DNA of 64,000 bases from contig NC_089792.1 in assembly GCF_040412425.1 (NCBI RefSeq), forward strand, positions 18,175,590 through 18,239,589, given 5' to 3'. Below are positions 10,701 to 25,425 of the stretch, piece after piece; the first letter of the stretch is position 1; each line of letters opens with the position of its first letter. Source of the stretch: Macrobrachium rosenbergii. Taxonomy: Eukaryota > Arthropoda > Malacostraca > Decapoda > Palaemonidae. The translations under genes were made by a program, and so were the position numbers. The notes under the pieces are model-generated. The model ran no database searches. It saw nothing but the letters and a program-made list of their open reading frames with translations, and was not told the DNA's origin.

Positions 10701-13378
10701 AAGCAACAGCTCCGCGAGGACTATTACCATGCGAATTGATTTTTCCTATTCTTTTAGTATTGCTGATGAAGAAGGTGGTGTTGTTTATTGTCGGTCAACC
10801 ATTATTAAACTCAAATCTACCCAACATAGTTGGGGGCCCTTTGGGAACATGGGGGTTTTGGACAGCCATCTTGTTATGGAATGGTTCCACGCATCTGCAT
10901 GTCATCAGGAAGCCATATGTTTAACCCTTAGTGGACAGATTGAGCTTGAGTGTGAAGTAAAACAGGTTTGGGGAGGTGGACGGATTGTGCTTCAGTGTGA
11001 AGCAGAATTACGCACCACTGTTATGGTAATTATGATTTGAAATGAAGGTGCCAATACTTCTATATGCTATAAGTTCACTAATGGCAACTTTTACACAGAC
11101 ATGAAGGTTAGGCCAGTATCAGTAATGCTTGTGACTTCAAGGGGGGAAGGGACTGCATCTCTCTCTCTCACACGAGTCTTTTTGTAAATTTGCTTGTAAA
11201 TATACGAAGGGGTTGCTGTTGTTTTTTGTTTTTGTCTTGTATGATATATAGTATGTCGGTTGTAAATGTAATTTTACAAAGAAAATTGCAAGTAAATATT
11301 AGAAAAAGCATGTATAAGTAAAAAAAAAGTTACTGCATCTTCCTTCTCGTAAATTTACGTGAATTTTTTAAAACAAATATGCAAACAATTTGTTACTGCT
11401 TTTATTTCTTATCTGTTTTGATATTGTGTGAGCAGTAGTGATAATTTTACAAAATGCAACAAACTTATCTATTAGAAAAAACATATATTAGCTGGTAAAA
11501 TTTACGATTGTCTTGTAAATGAGGCCCCACAAGGGTTTGTAAATAGTCATTTTCAACTTCTCGTGGAAGGTAGGGAAAATTTTTTAGAAAATTTTTATTT
11601 GTACAGGGTGAATGTACGCGTCATTCTCTTTCCACTGATGTGATTTTTTTTTTTTTGTCGACCTCAAAGTTTCCCCGGTCTGGGGTGCTGCACATTGATA
11701 AATTATGCCATCCCTTACGGGTTACGAAGGGATTGGCTAAGGAAACCTATTATAAAAGGAAGTAACGTACCCTAACCTAAACTAACCTAGCAGGCAGTGT
11801 TACTTAGTCGGGGGCAAACACCCCCGGGTGAAGGAAACTCCACTTCTTACCAAAAGCTTCCTTAGCCTGCAACACTGTGCATGCACGATAGCATTCCAGG
11901 ATGGCCAACGTACAACTTCTGAGGTTAATTACAGTCGACCGACAAAAAATAACGGTAAATTCTTAATAAACCACCAAAATGCAATAGGAAATATCAATTT
12001 CAATATCAATGCCCGATGCGGAGCTCTTACTTAGTTCTAGACATACCTACCGCCCTACTGTTAGGCATGTGACGGGGTACCATGGTTTAAAAATGCTATT
12101 TCCTCGGAAATAATTATTAAATTCACCAAAATCACACCTTAGAGTCAAAGTCACATCTGTGCTAGACAACAAACGGTACTTAAAAAATAACGTTAGCTTA
12201 AATTACCCAAAAAGATACGGTGGGCTATGTTCGCTTCGTTTCTTGGCAAGAAAATAGAATGATTTGTCATTCCATGACAATCATGTATTATTAAAATCCA
12301 ACAAGTTTTCTTCGTGTCATGCACGCATCGCACAACATGGTGCAACTGTTGTCAAGGCACGGTTACCAAGACCTTTACGTGGAATTCTCAGTTTTCCTAT
12401 AATCCCACAAACAGCAACTTTCATCTAAGTCCTCAGAGTATTTTACAAGCTCAAATCACGATAATGATATTACCTGACATTGATGTATATAACAAGTTCA
12501 AGTCCAAAAACTATCGCAACGTCAATGTTTCTTACCAGTTTGTTTAGAGCGTCGAACCACCAACAATGTTGACAACCGACTGGAGTGGTGTCTCTCTCTG
12601 GTGTGACGGAGTTCTTCAGCCTTCACTTGCAGGAAGTTGCAGCTCCAGCCTCCACCACCGTATTGATGGGGGACTCGTGTGGGAGGCTGATGGGAGAGGG
12701 GAATGAGATTCTCAGAATCATGACTATTGCAATCGCTCAACTTCCTACTCTTGACGTCTTTATGATCGAAACACGGCTGAATCCAAACAAGTGTTCGAGT
12801 TCTACCTTATTTTGATTTCATCATTGTAATAAATGTGTCATCATCTTATGCGTGTGGTGCAAGGATGAACCAGATTTTTTTTCCTGAGGTAATAACCATG
12901 CAGATCCCACAAGCTAAATACAAAACATTCAAACATCCTGCTACCTATATTTAGAATCTACTGGTCACTTTTTTTTTTACCAGATCCTTATGTAATTGTA
13001 ATAACCACCTTTTCGTATGGAGATTTACAGGCTGTACTAGCGAGCATGAGCCCGTGCCAGCTTGAGGATGGCTTCATCTATAACTAGCCAACTAGTATGG
13101 AGAAAAATATCAGCAATCTTAGTTTTTGAGGAAACCGACAGAATAATTCAGGCACCGAGGATTCAAAGGTCATTTTACAATTTTGTTTGCTGGTTCAGTT
13201 ATTCTATAGCCTATTCATCCATGCTCTACAAGTATTTATGTTTTCTGTGTTATGCCTGGAGGAAGTCTTTAAAGTATTTCGGACTTTTATTCTTTATCGC
13301 AATGTACATCCCAGTTCCAGTTCTTGCTTTGATAACCGATTCTTAACTAGGGTTTTGAGGCAGAGTTACCGTTGTCCG
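10701..13378. other. Unassigned region with one repeat-family member
   Basis: There is no convincing coding sequence. The segment 11930-12040 contains GGTTAATTACAG, CGACAAAAA, a TAAATTC stretch and CGGAGCTCTTACTTAGTTCTA in the same order as the repeat copies at 24768-24900 and 25327-26005, so it is a diverged member. Otherwise it is AT-rich with short homopolymers. Confidence 0.4.
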
Positions 13379-13386
13379 TTTCAACT

Positions 13387-13551
13387 CAGGGGCGTCGTTT
13401 AGGGGGGCTGGGGGGACAACGGCCCCCCAGACTCAAGTTCCCCCCCCCCAGCCTCAACTTGCCCCCCTCACACCTCCAAGCCCCAAGAAGTAACAGCAGT
13501 GGGTTTTCCATTATTCCTACCGAAATTCAAATGTGTCACCACATTAAGTTA

Positions 13552-13582
<31 letters not shown>

Positions 13583-13767
13583 ATTTCTCTATCACACACA
13601 GTGTTTGTTTGTCTACCTATTTTGCTGAAATACCTTGCTCATGTGGCTTCAAAAAGCACATAAAATAGCTCAAAAAAAAAAAAAAAAACCAGCTGGTTAG
13701 GCTCGCTTCGCTCATAAACTATCTTTGCCACCCCCCCCCCCAACAAAAATCTTAAATGACGCCCCTG
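13387..13767. mobile_element. hAT-type MITE, 381 bp
   Basis: The left end CAGGGGCGTCGTTTA pairs with the right end TAAATGACGCCCCTG (one mismatch). It is flanked by the 8-bp duplication TTTCAACT (13379-13386) and TTTCTACT (13768-13775), also with one mismatch. An 8-bp duplication with a CAGGG-type terminus indicates the hAT superfamily. The interior has C- and G-rich homopolymers near both ends and a (TATC)n run. No transposase is present. Confidence 0.8.
13553..13582. repeat. (TATC)n microsatellite inside the hAT MITE
   Basis: About seven tetranucleotide units read TATC. Confidence 0.95.
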
Positions 13768-13775
13768 TTTCTACT

Positions 13776-15084
13776 TTAGAATTTGTACTTTAAAACACAT
13801 GCTACTTGATGGCCACAACTGTGTTGCTTAAAATCGATGTCTTTCAAGCCAGTCTCATGAATAAAAATCCAGACATCCTCAAGGATCCTGTGACTGACAA
13901 GAATCGCGGCTGTCTCAGAGGTCGAAGTACTTAATTCCACAATATGAGGCCAGCTTCATCTGCAACAACAGAGTAATGTACAGTACTTAGGTAATCTATC
14001 TCACAATTTTTTTATCAACTCCAGTCATTCTATAAGAGAGTGTGCACCTGATAACCAGTATTCTAGAGTACCCGTCTACAGAAATATGACCTGAGGTCAA
14101 CTCTACAAGACTAGGAGTCTAAAAGTGAATTCATTTACACGAAGAAAAATTATTATTGATATTATTATTTATTTATTTACTTCATTTTCGTATATGCCAG
14201 GATCACAGATAGCATGAAGGATTGGGGCCCCCTGAGATAATAAAATATTGCTCTCATAAATATGCTCTTTTACAGACAGACAATGACCTATTAGATCATT
14301 CTGTGTGAGATTAAAAATTTCCAATATGCGTGGCTACTCCACTATGTACTGCGCATGAACGACAACCCCTCCAAGGCCGATTTGATTATAAATGTACTTT
14401 TGGTGGGCTTTGTTGTACCCTTTCACAAGGATTTCTGTCCTTTTATACGTCAGAAACCCAAAAAATATAGCAGCCTTGTTTTATCTCATGCTGATAGATT
14501 TTTCAGAGCAGAAAATAAAAATATTTATCTAATTACCTTCAAACGCCTATTTTCCCATATAATATAGTTTTTTCTGCTTGGCAGTCATGAAACATTGAAA
14601 AAAACAGACTCTGCAATAATGGCAATGTTTCTAGTTTTCAAAATTAGTCCACCGCATAGTATCCTAGGTATTCACTGGTCAACGAAGTGTGAGGACCGTT
14701 CATTGATTTTGTAATATCGGTAGAGTCAACTACCCCACCTTTGCCTCAGTGCATTTCACGCCGCAAACGGTGCGCAAAATACCAAGAAACACCTCGCTCT
14801 TTTTCGAGCAAATTGGCAGATAACTTCATTTTATCACTGTGAATGGAACTTTCTTCTTTCTTTCTTTTTATATCGAGTTACTCAATCCGGGTTTCATTAA
14901 GACAGGCTACAAACTGTAGCCTATTTAAATTAGGAAAACTATATTTTGCGCTCAAGGTTTTCATCACCTACTTAGCTGACACGACGGCAGTAATATTCGA
15001 AGGTCTCATATAATAATTTATTCATTTGTTCAAATCTTCGCTAGTGAAGCTTGAATTTCTGCATCTTAGAAAGAGGGCAAGAAT

Positions 15085-15088
<4 letters not shown>
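13776..15088. other. Unassigned AT-rich sequence
   Basis: No recognisable gene or structured repeat. There is a short ATT-rich low-complexity patch at 14148-14180. Confidence 0.4.

Positions 15089-15177
<89 letters not shown>
15089..15177. repeat. (TA)n(TG)n compound microsatellite
   Basis: About 31 TA units switch directly to about 13 TG units. Confidence 0.95.
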
Positions 15178-15181
<4 letters not shown>

Positions 15182-15437
15182 TAGATTATACAAGATTAAT
15201 TTACGGTACAAGGTCGTGGAGAGCCATGTTTTGATTAAGGAAATAAAAGTTTACATCCTTAATACCTAGATTAAAATAAACAATAAAGGAAACGAAAAGA
15301 AAAACCGATTGCTGGGTAGGTTATCTATTTCAGACGGTCACCGCAACAGTCTGTAAGTGTGAGCAACTTACATCAGGATAATTAGTAAATTAGCGTGAAT
15401 AGTTTAAATCCTGAGACGTCAACAAATTCCATTATAA

Positions 15438-15439
<2 letters not shown>

Positions 15440-15504
<65 letters not shown>
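15440..15504. repeat. (AT)n microsatellite beside the mariner insertion
   Basis: Pure AT dinucleotides, with only a short gap (GTTATATATA) before the mariner left TIR. Confidence 0.95.
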
Positions 15505-15507
<3 letters not shown>

Positions 15508-15516
15508 ATATATATA

Positions 15517-16873
15517 CAGGGTGTCCATAAAGTCAAAATATATATATATAATGCAATTTAAAATATATATTGTAACTATATATATATGAGAGAATTAATC
15601 TGAAAAAAATGGATAATAAAAAAGAATGACCTAGATTTTTTATTCGTCCTGTTAATTTTTATCATGTCCACCATCATTACTAATACAAAGAGAAATACGA
15701 TTCTGTAGTTCTCAGAAAAAATTTTCCAGCTGATTTTCAGTAATACCTTCAATCACATCAGTTATCCTTGTTTTCAAGTCTTCTAAAAATCGAGGCTTAG
15801 GTGAATAAACAATACTTTTCACATGTCCCCATAAAAAGAAATCCAGTGGAGTCAAATCTGGTGAACGCGGAGGCCAAAATAATGGTCCACTTCCAATCCA
15901 TCTGTTGGGGAATTTCTCATTTAGAAACTTCCCAACTTGCAGAGCAAAGTGAAAAGGTGCACCATCTTGTTGAAAAGCTGTATTCTCTATAAGTTCTCAT
16001 TGTTCAAGCTTAGGAATAAAGTAATTCTGTAGCATTTCTAAATAGTTATCACCATTAACAACACGTCCTTCAAATAAGAATGGCCCTGTGATTCAATTCT
16101 TTCGCGAAGCACACCAGAGATTAATTTTGAGAGAATCTCTTTCATGTTCAACATATTCACGTAGCTTTTCAGTTCCCCAAATACGGCAGTTATGCCTGTT
16201 GACCTTGCCACTAATGTGGACCGTTGCTTCGTCAGAGAACGTTAAATTATTCAAAAATGCATAATCAATATTAATTCGTTCATTGAACTGATGACAGAAA
16301 GTAAGTCGTGTATGGTAATCCTCTTCTAACAACATTCTATGCATTTGGATTCTGTGCACTTTCGTTTAAAGTTTTTTTTCCGCAGAATCTCAAGCCCAGT
16401 AGATTTTGACAGCCTTATCTCCAAAGGATGCTCGTCTTTGACTCTTTCTCAGACTTCTTTCAAAGGATTGTTCCAAAGATGCTACAGTACCTTCATCAAC
16501 ACATGGTCTACTAGACCGTGGTTTATCAATAGCAGAACCTATTTCCTTAAACTTCTTCATCCACCTGCTATGCAATTCATGTATAGTGCTTTATTGGACA
16601 GCGACAGTGCATTTTAGCTCAGCCACCCAAAGAATGCAATTTACTTTCTCTTCTAGTGAAGCTATAGGCCAACAGCAGTTCTGAAAAAGAAGCAGTTTTT
16701 AAGTTTCAGAAATTGTGAAAAATATTTGATAAAACAAATAATAAATAAAACTTCAGAAGAGTAGAAAAACTGGTCACATCAAGCTCTCTTATTCTTTTTA
16801 CGGTTAATCCTATCATGTATAGTTATGAAGCTACCAGTATTTTAAATAGTTCCATCACTTTATGGACACCCTG
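15517..16873 (-). mobile_element. Mariner-like (Tc1/mariner superfamily) transposon, 1357 bp
   Basis: The outer 18 bases match exactly as inverted repeats: ACAGGGTGTCCATAAAGT at 15516-15533 and its complement at 16857-16874. TA precedes the left end. The right side reads TG, so one copy of the TA duplication is lost or mutated. The body carries a decayed transposase gene on the minus strand, described separately. The insertion site lies at the edge of a (TA)n tract, and another (TA)n begins 11 bp beyond the right end. Confidence 0.9.
15610..16660 (-). pseudogene. Mariner-like transposase, decayed
   Basis: Read on the minus strand, it has an N-terminal helix-turn-helix region (about 16660-16390), then the catalytic core. 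The first Asp is in F-S-D-E-A-T near 16220, the second in F-Q-Q-D-G-A-P near 15970, and the third in S-P-D-L-T-P-L-D-F-F near 15850. Forty residues separate the second and third Asp, longer than classic mariner (34) and nearer the DD41D group. At least four in-frame stops interrupt it: near 16598, two between 16390 and 16360, and one near 16009. A further stop lies near 15716, so it cannot make a working enzyme. The family would perform cut-and-paste transposition at TA. Confidence 0.85.
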
Positions 16874-16881
16874 TGTAAATA

Positions 16882-16990
<109 letters not shown>

Positions 16991-16995
16991 GCATG

Positions 16996-17022
16996 TGAGA
17001 GAGAGAGAGAGAGAAAGAGAGA
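16996..17022. repeat. (GA)n microsatellite
   Basis: A short GA run with one interruption. Confidence 0.9.
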
Positions 17023-17275
17023 CTCAGCCATACAAAAATTAAGAAAACTGTTTAGGCAACCGACAAATACTTCGATCATTTGACGGATAAACTTGTAAAC
17101 ATACCACATGCTTTCATCAGACTTTGTTACTACGCAAACACCAGGTACAGGAAGGAGACACCGCACTGAAGAGTAAGAAAAGAACTTAATAGCCCTAATT
17201 ATGACCTCAATTGAATAATGGTCGCATCTGCGTTTCATTATAGCCATTATGCGTTCTAACTCTTTCGTTGAAGCT

Positions 17276-17276
<1 letters not shown>

Positions 17277-17309
<33 letters not shown>
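17277..17309. repeat. (TC)n microsatellite
   Basis: About 16 TC units. The region 17310-17860 beyond it has no recognisable gene. Confidence 0.95.
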
Positions 17310-17313
<4 letters not shown>

Positions 17314-17872
17314 CGGCTCCGATGACCTTTGTTGTTGTAACGGGTATCAAAAGAACCAGTCCATGAATCAATCTCCTCAAAGAAGAAGAAAAGTGGGAAG
17401 AAGAAGAAGGTTGAGAGAACATGTATTGAATCTGAAATATTCCACACATCCACCCAAAGCTATCAAATGGACACATAATAACAAGGTCAAGAATGTTTTT
17501 AGAATACATTTCCTCATTCTGCTTTATTTGGATTTGATTGCGCCAGCAGATAAACAAATATTAATCTTCTCTAATGAAATAGTCTCCTTACTTCACTTTG
17601 ATTTACTGTTGTATGATTATGATGTTTGTTATTCCAGTCGTATTGGTTTTTTTTTATCTGTTTACTTGGAAGTTCCACAGAGTGAGTTAATAAATGAAAA
17701 AAAGAAAAGTCCTCAGTTCTTTAGAAATATATTTTTATTCCTTCCTTTTTCTAATTGACACCAATTTGACATAATGTAGCACATAACTCATTTTTTTTTA
17801 AATTTCACAAGTCTTGAACTATGATAAAGCATTTTGTTTGTTAAAAGTAACTGGTGACTTAAAGAATGATAG

Positions 17873-18179
17873 AATAGAATAGAATAGAATAGGATATAGA
17901 ATTTTGGCCAAAGGCCAAGCGCTGGGACCTGTAAGGTCATTCAGCGCCGAAAGGGAAATTGAAAGTAAGAAATTTTTAAAAGTGTAGCATGAGGAAAATC
18001 TCGCAGTTGCACTCTGAAACAACTGTTAGGAGAGGGTGGAAAGTAAGATGGCAGAAGGAGAATATGAAAGGAAGTACAGTAAAAGGAACGAAATGGGTTG
18101 CAGCTAGGGGCCGAAGGGACGCTGCAAAGAACCTTAAGCCTGCAGTACACCGCATGAGGTACACTACCCGCCTACGGAG
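17873..18179 (-). repeat. SINE-like retroposon with 13-bp target duplication
   Basis: The 307 bp body is flanked by perfect TAAAGAATGATAG copies at 17860-17872 and 18180-18192. On the minus strand it ends in a pentamer tail of repeating TATTC (about 17873-17890 on the plus strand). The tail and long target duplication point to target-primed retroposition. Near the tail is a hairpin pairing GCGCTG with CAGCGC and, inside it, ACCT with AGGT (17920-17948). I could not assign tRNA A and B boxes confidently, so the promoter origin is open. A second copy is at 1339-1655. Confidence 0.75.
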
Positions 18180-18192
18180 TAAAGAATGATAG

Positions 18193-18775
18193 TCTTCGGA
18201 GGGTTAATGAACAAATTATTTATAGGAAATTAATGGCGTACAAACTTAATCGTTATAATTCCTGACAAAGATTCTGAAGATCATAGACCTGCAACTATCA
18301 AGCTTTCTGAGATCAAGAGTAGGAATTGCTATCGCTTTTTGCTCTTCATTTGTGACAGTGAAGATAGCATAACAAGATGCTTGAGGAACCTCTACAACGC
18401 AACTTAAAAGCAATTTTCATCAGCAGAGGAGACAAATTAATTTTTTGTCTTTAAATTGACCTTTAACCCTGAAAAAGCAAAGGCCAATTTAAGATAATTT
18501 TGTGAAGATAATCACCAACCCCTAACGTATCTATACATACTAAATTTCATCCAAATCAGAGATCTTTAAATGAACCCATGACCTTGCGAAACAGGTCAGA
18601 GTTAAAATATTCATGACAAATATTCGTCCACTTCAAAAGTACCTTCCTACCAAGTTTCTCATTAAAATAAGAGATGACTAAAATGTTGAAAAATAAAATT
18701 TTGTTTTGTAGAATGACGTGCTGCCTTAAAAACAGGTCAGGGGAAAAAATATTACAGAGAAATAATCACTAACAG
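18193..18775. other. Unassigned sequence
   Basis: AT-rich, with no open frame or repeat structure that I recognise. Confidence 0.4.
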
Positions 18776-20080
18776 CTGGCCTTCCCAGTGGGGAAGGCCA
18801 GCTGTTAGCTCCTGTTGCCAGAATACATTTGCCTTCCCCAGTGGGAAAGGACAGCCGTTGACCCCTGCCGGCAGAGTCTGTCCTCCTACCCCTGTAGGGA
18901 AGGGCAGTCATTGGCCCCTGCTGGCAGAGTCTGCCTGCCCCAGTAGGGAAGGGCAGTTGATGGGCCCTGCTGGCTGAGTCAGTCTGCCTGCCTAGGAGGG
19001 AAGGCAGCTGATGGGCCTCGGTGGCAGAATCTATATGCTCCAATGGAGAAGGGAAGCTGGTGGCCCCTGCTGGCAGTGCCTGTCTGCTTGTCCTACTAGG
19101 GAAGGGGAGCCATTGGTTGTGCCAGCAGAGTCCGTCCGTCTGCTCCATTGGGGAAGGGCAGCTGGTGACCCTTGTTGGCTGAGGCAGTCTGCCTGCCTAA
19201 GTAGGGAAGGCAGCTGATGGGCCCTGGTGGCAGAATCTATCTGTATGCTCCAATGGGGAAGGGAAACTGATGGGCCCTACTGGCAATGCCTGCCCGCTTG
19301 TCCTGATGAGGAGGGGGAGCCATTGGTTTTACTGGTAGTGTACGTCTGCCTACCCCATTGGGGAAGAGCAGCTGGTGGCCCCTGCTGACTTAGTCAGTCC
19401 ACCTAATGGGCTCTGGAGGCAGAATCTACCTGAATGACCCAGTAGGGAAGGTCAGCCATTGGCCTCCATGGCAGAGTTTGTCCCCCTGCCCAGGAGGGGA
19501 AGGGCAGCCAATGAGCCCTGCTAGCAGAATCCATCTGCATGCCCCAGTGAAGAAGGGCAGCTGATGGACCTCACAGGTAGAGTCACTCTGTCTGCTCTGG
19601 TGAGGAAAGATAGCCGTTGTCCCCAGTTTGCAGAATCCATCCACATGCCCTGAAGGGGAAGGGTTTGACAGAGTCCATCCGTCTGTCCCAGCAGGGAAGG
19701 GCAGCTATTGGCCCCTGCTAGATCCATCCTCCTACCCAGTGGGGAAAGGAAGCTGTTGGCCCCTGCTAGCACAATCCATCCATCTGCTCCAGTGGGCAAG
19801 GACAGCTAATGGTACCTGCTAACAGTGACAATCTACCTGCCCTTCCTAAATGGGGTTAGCAGACGGACTACTCTGGTGGGAGCCGACGACTGCCCTACTC
19901 TGCCAAGGCAGGCGGGCAAACGCCGCTGTCAGGAGTCAATGGCTGTCCTTCCCCACCTGGGCAAGGGGACAGACTATGCAAGTGGGAGCCAACAGCTTCT
20001 GTTCCCCACCGGGGCAGGCACATGGGCTCCCTCAACAGGAGCTAAAAATTGCCCTTCCCCACTAGGGAAGGCGTACAATT
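18776..20080. repeat. Minisatellite, about 50-60 bp unit, with orientation flip
   Basis: Some two dozen degenerate units occur. In the forward orientation each holds a GGGAAGGGCAGCTGATGG-like core followed by CCCCTGCTGGCAGAGTC-like sequence and CTGCC. From about 19880 to 20080 the units appear as the reverse complement (for example CTGTCCTTCCCCACC), so the array is inverted at about 19850. Long open frames across it give repeating Pro/Leu/Gly-rich peptides. They are artefacts of the repeat, since several frames on both strands stay open. Confidence 0.85.
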
Positions 20081-20493
20081 TTGCACGCACTCTTCTGGTT
20101 GCTACTTTTTGGACTCCAGTTGCTCCTGCTTCTAATGAGGCAACTGTGTTTCTTCAGTCTTCTTCTCCAACTCCAGGCCACAGATCTTCGTCCTGTTCCT
20201 TAATATGTTTTCCTTAACAGTTACATTTCTTAAACAAACCAAGCCAGACAACCACCAATAACAAAACAAGCAGCAGTTATTCCTGACGCAACTGGTGTCG
20301 TCCAATTGCCATTTGTTACATGGACACAGTTCTGATTCAAAGTTCATAAACCATAATCGGATCCATACTTATTGGAATATTTATCAGCCAACATATCCTT
20401 TGGTCCCTGAGCAATCAAAGACGCCCCAGACGCCCATAGGACGTCAAACACTGATGTATAAAAATTTTTTTTACAAGTGCTATCACATGGAAG

Positions 20494-20631
<138 letters not shown>

Positions 20632-20779
20632 CTGCCCTATGTGAATTCATCTTAAATGCATGGAACACTTACTAAAAGAGTTAGGACGCAAACCAGTGTA
20701 CGTCTTCATACATTAAAATAGAAGACCGCGTTAACTGAATTCTTCGACAAGCAAAACAAAACAAAGTTATAAAAGAATA

Positions 20780-22000
20780 TACCTATCAGTCTTTGAAAAC
20801 CTCTCGAACGGGATTAAATGTGGCCTTCCCAAAATACACGAGGACTATATTCCCATACGTCCGAGTCTTTCATCAATACATTACTTCTTCTATGTATAAA
20901 TTATCTAAATATGCAATTTCCCTCCTCGAATCTTTAACCAACAGCGCCTACGCTCTTAGGAACGCCTTTAAATTTAAGTTGAGATTCCTAACCAGGGCTC
21001 GGACCTTTATTTGGTCAGCTACGATGTCGAGTCATTATTTATTAAAGTAACACTGTTGAGGGAACTGTTAATGTTATTTCAAACAAATTATTTCCCTACG
21101 AAGACTCGGTTTGTCATAATTATCCCACGTTTGCCAACATCTTTGAGAATTCCCTGGAGAAGTCATTTTGAGATTTTTGTCCCTCTAACGTTTACCCTAT
21201 ATTTCACCGATGTTATGTGGATGACACATTCCTCATTTTTAGTCATGAATTTCATTCTCATGTGGTTCTAGATTTTATTAATACGCAGCACTCCAGTATG
21301 AAGTTCATACTGAGGAGGAAGTCTGCAAGACGCCCTTTTCTGGATCTACGTATCTGGAGCGACTCGGAGGGCTTCCATACTAGTACATATAGAAAGAGTA
21401 CTTTTACTGGGTTGGGTACCGAATTTTATTAATTTTAAGTTAAACGCTGTTGTGGGCTTTGCTTTGACTTTTTCTTGGGAAATCGAATTCCTGACTTTTT
21501 TTTTTTTTTAGAAACAATCGTTTTCTTTTGAAATAATTTTACGGAGTATCGAGGAAATTGTTCTTTGTGAGTTTTAAGACGCCACAAGTCATTTATAATG
21601 TCCCTTTCTAATAATTTCCGTAAGAAAGTTATGAAGCTCATTAACTACGTAAATCTTAAACTTATTCCAATAAAACCGCTGACGCTCAGGTCTCTTTCCA
21701 GATCAAAGGATATAGTATGACTGTCTTTATACATCCAACGTTATTTAGAAATATATTTGTCCCACGTGTGAACTAGAAACCTGAGCGGGATGTGCGAGAC
21801 GCCTACTGGGAGTTCGGTGTGCAGTCACCAGGGTGCAGATCGCCCAGGGCTGAATGGTGTAACATGCACAGTCACCCTTTAATCTGTGAACCGATAAAAT
21901 ACTTCAAAACAATAGCTACGGCTCGGCACGAGGACAAAGTTACAACTTTGCAATTTGCTCTAATAAAAACACTCATCCCACTTTGTTGCTTAGCTGTTCT
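20780..22000 (+). pseudogene. Penelope-like element: reverse transcriptase and GIY-YIG-region remnants
   Basis: Several plus-strand frames together show Penelope-type reverse transcriptase landmarks. In order these are a Y-K-L-S-K-Y stretch (about 20900), L-V-S-Y-D-V-E-S-L-F (about 21010), the catalytic Y-V-D-D-T-F box (about 21210), then F-L-D-L-R and T-Y-R-K-S-T-F-T-G-L (21340-21410). Further on, 21790-22000 resembles the C-terminal part that follows the endonuclease domain in these elements, with H-S-H-x3-C-E-P-I-K-Y-F-K-T-I-A-T-A-R. Frame changes and stops show that it is inactive. No terminal repeats were identified. Confidence 0.75.
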
Positions 22001-22255
22001 GCTGTTTTGTTTACTAACTTGCTTGTTTTACTTTTCAAGTTCAGTCACCTTTTAACCTTGAAATGGGCAGTCTTGTTCTCCCAAGTTTTGGAAACTGTTA
22101 CCATGGTGATTGTGATTTTATAATGTGACAATTTGTATTGAGTTATTGCAGCTTCATTATGCAGTGAATAATGCGAAACGTCGTCGGCCGCATGAACGCT
22201 TTGTCAAGTTTTCATGAGCCTTTTCTTGATGTCATCATGTTGCTTCATCGTCGCA

Positions 22256-24767
<2,512 letters not shown>

Positions 24768-24900
24768 GGTTAATTACAGGTTAATTACATTCGCGCGACA
24801 AAAATTGAAGATAAATCCATAATTAGCAACCAAAAACTGTAGAAAAAGTCAAGTTAGAAGGAAATTGCCGCCACGGAGCTACTACTTAAATCTATCTCAA
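24768..24900. repeat. Copy A of an interspersed repeat (uninterrupted site)
   Basis: This segment matches 25327-25425 joined to 25951-26005. The join AAGTTAGAAGGAAATTGC is intact here, so it acts as the empty-site reference for the insertion at 25426-25942. A third, more diverged member is at 11930-12040. Confidence 0.8.
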
Positions 24901-25326
24901 ATGTCCCAAGTGCATTTCGCAAAATTGAAACTTAGAAGGACTGGAAACTAATATTATCCCCCAAGCTTCCCCCCTTTCCTCGGTAAGGAGTCAGCCTGTG
25001 CACCAAAAGCTCCCCTATAAGAGTGCGCATGCGTGGCAGCGTTCGAAATAGCAGTAGTAGTGAAAGTTTTTGTCTTTGTAACGGCTACTTTTGTTGTCTT
25101 GTTCCTCCTGTGTTTGTGTAAGGGTTTTTTGCCTCTGTAAAGCCGTATACAGTAAAATTTGGTAGTCTTCTCACCCCCCGTGGTCTACCCCACCCATAAC
25201 CCCGCTTTCCCTAGGTCCCCTAAATTGTAGGATAGTAACAAGTGGGGGAACAAATCACCCTGTTCCGGAGGTATAACCCCACCTCTAACCCTGCTTTCCC
25301 ATCGGGTCCCCTAGCTTGTTGCATGA

Positions 25327-25425
25327 AGTTCTGTGGTTAATTACAGGTTAATTACAATCGTGCAACAAAAACTGAAGCTAAATCCATAATTAGCAACCAA
25401 AAAACTGTAGAAAAAGTTAAGTTAG
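25327..25425. repeat. Copy B of the interspersed repeat, left half
   Basis: Sequence from GTTAATTACAGG to AAGTTAG matches copy A. The copy is split by the palindromic element and continues at 25951-26005. Confidence 0.8.

Noticed and set aside
18726..20217. Long frames on both strands of the minisatellite
   Set aside because: The peptides mirror the 50-60 bp unit, several frames are open at once, and there is no start context or domain.
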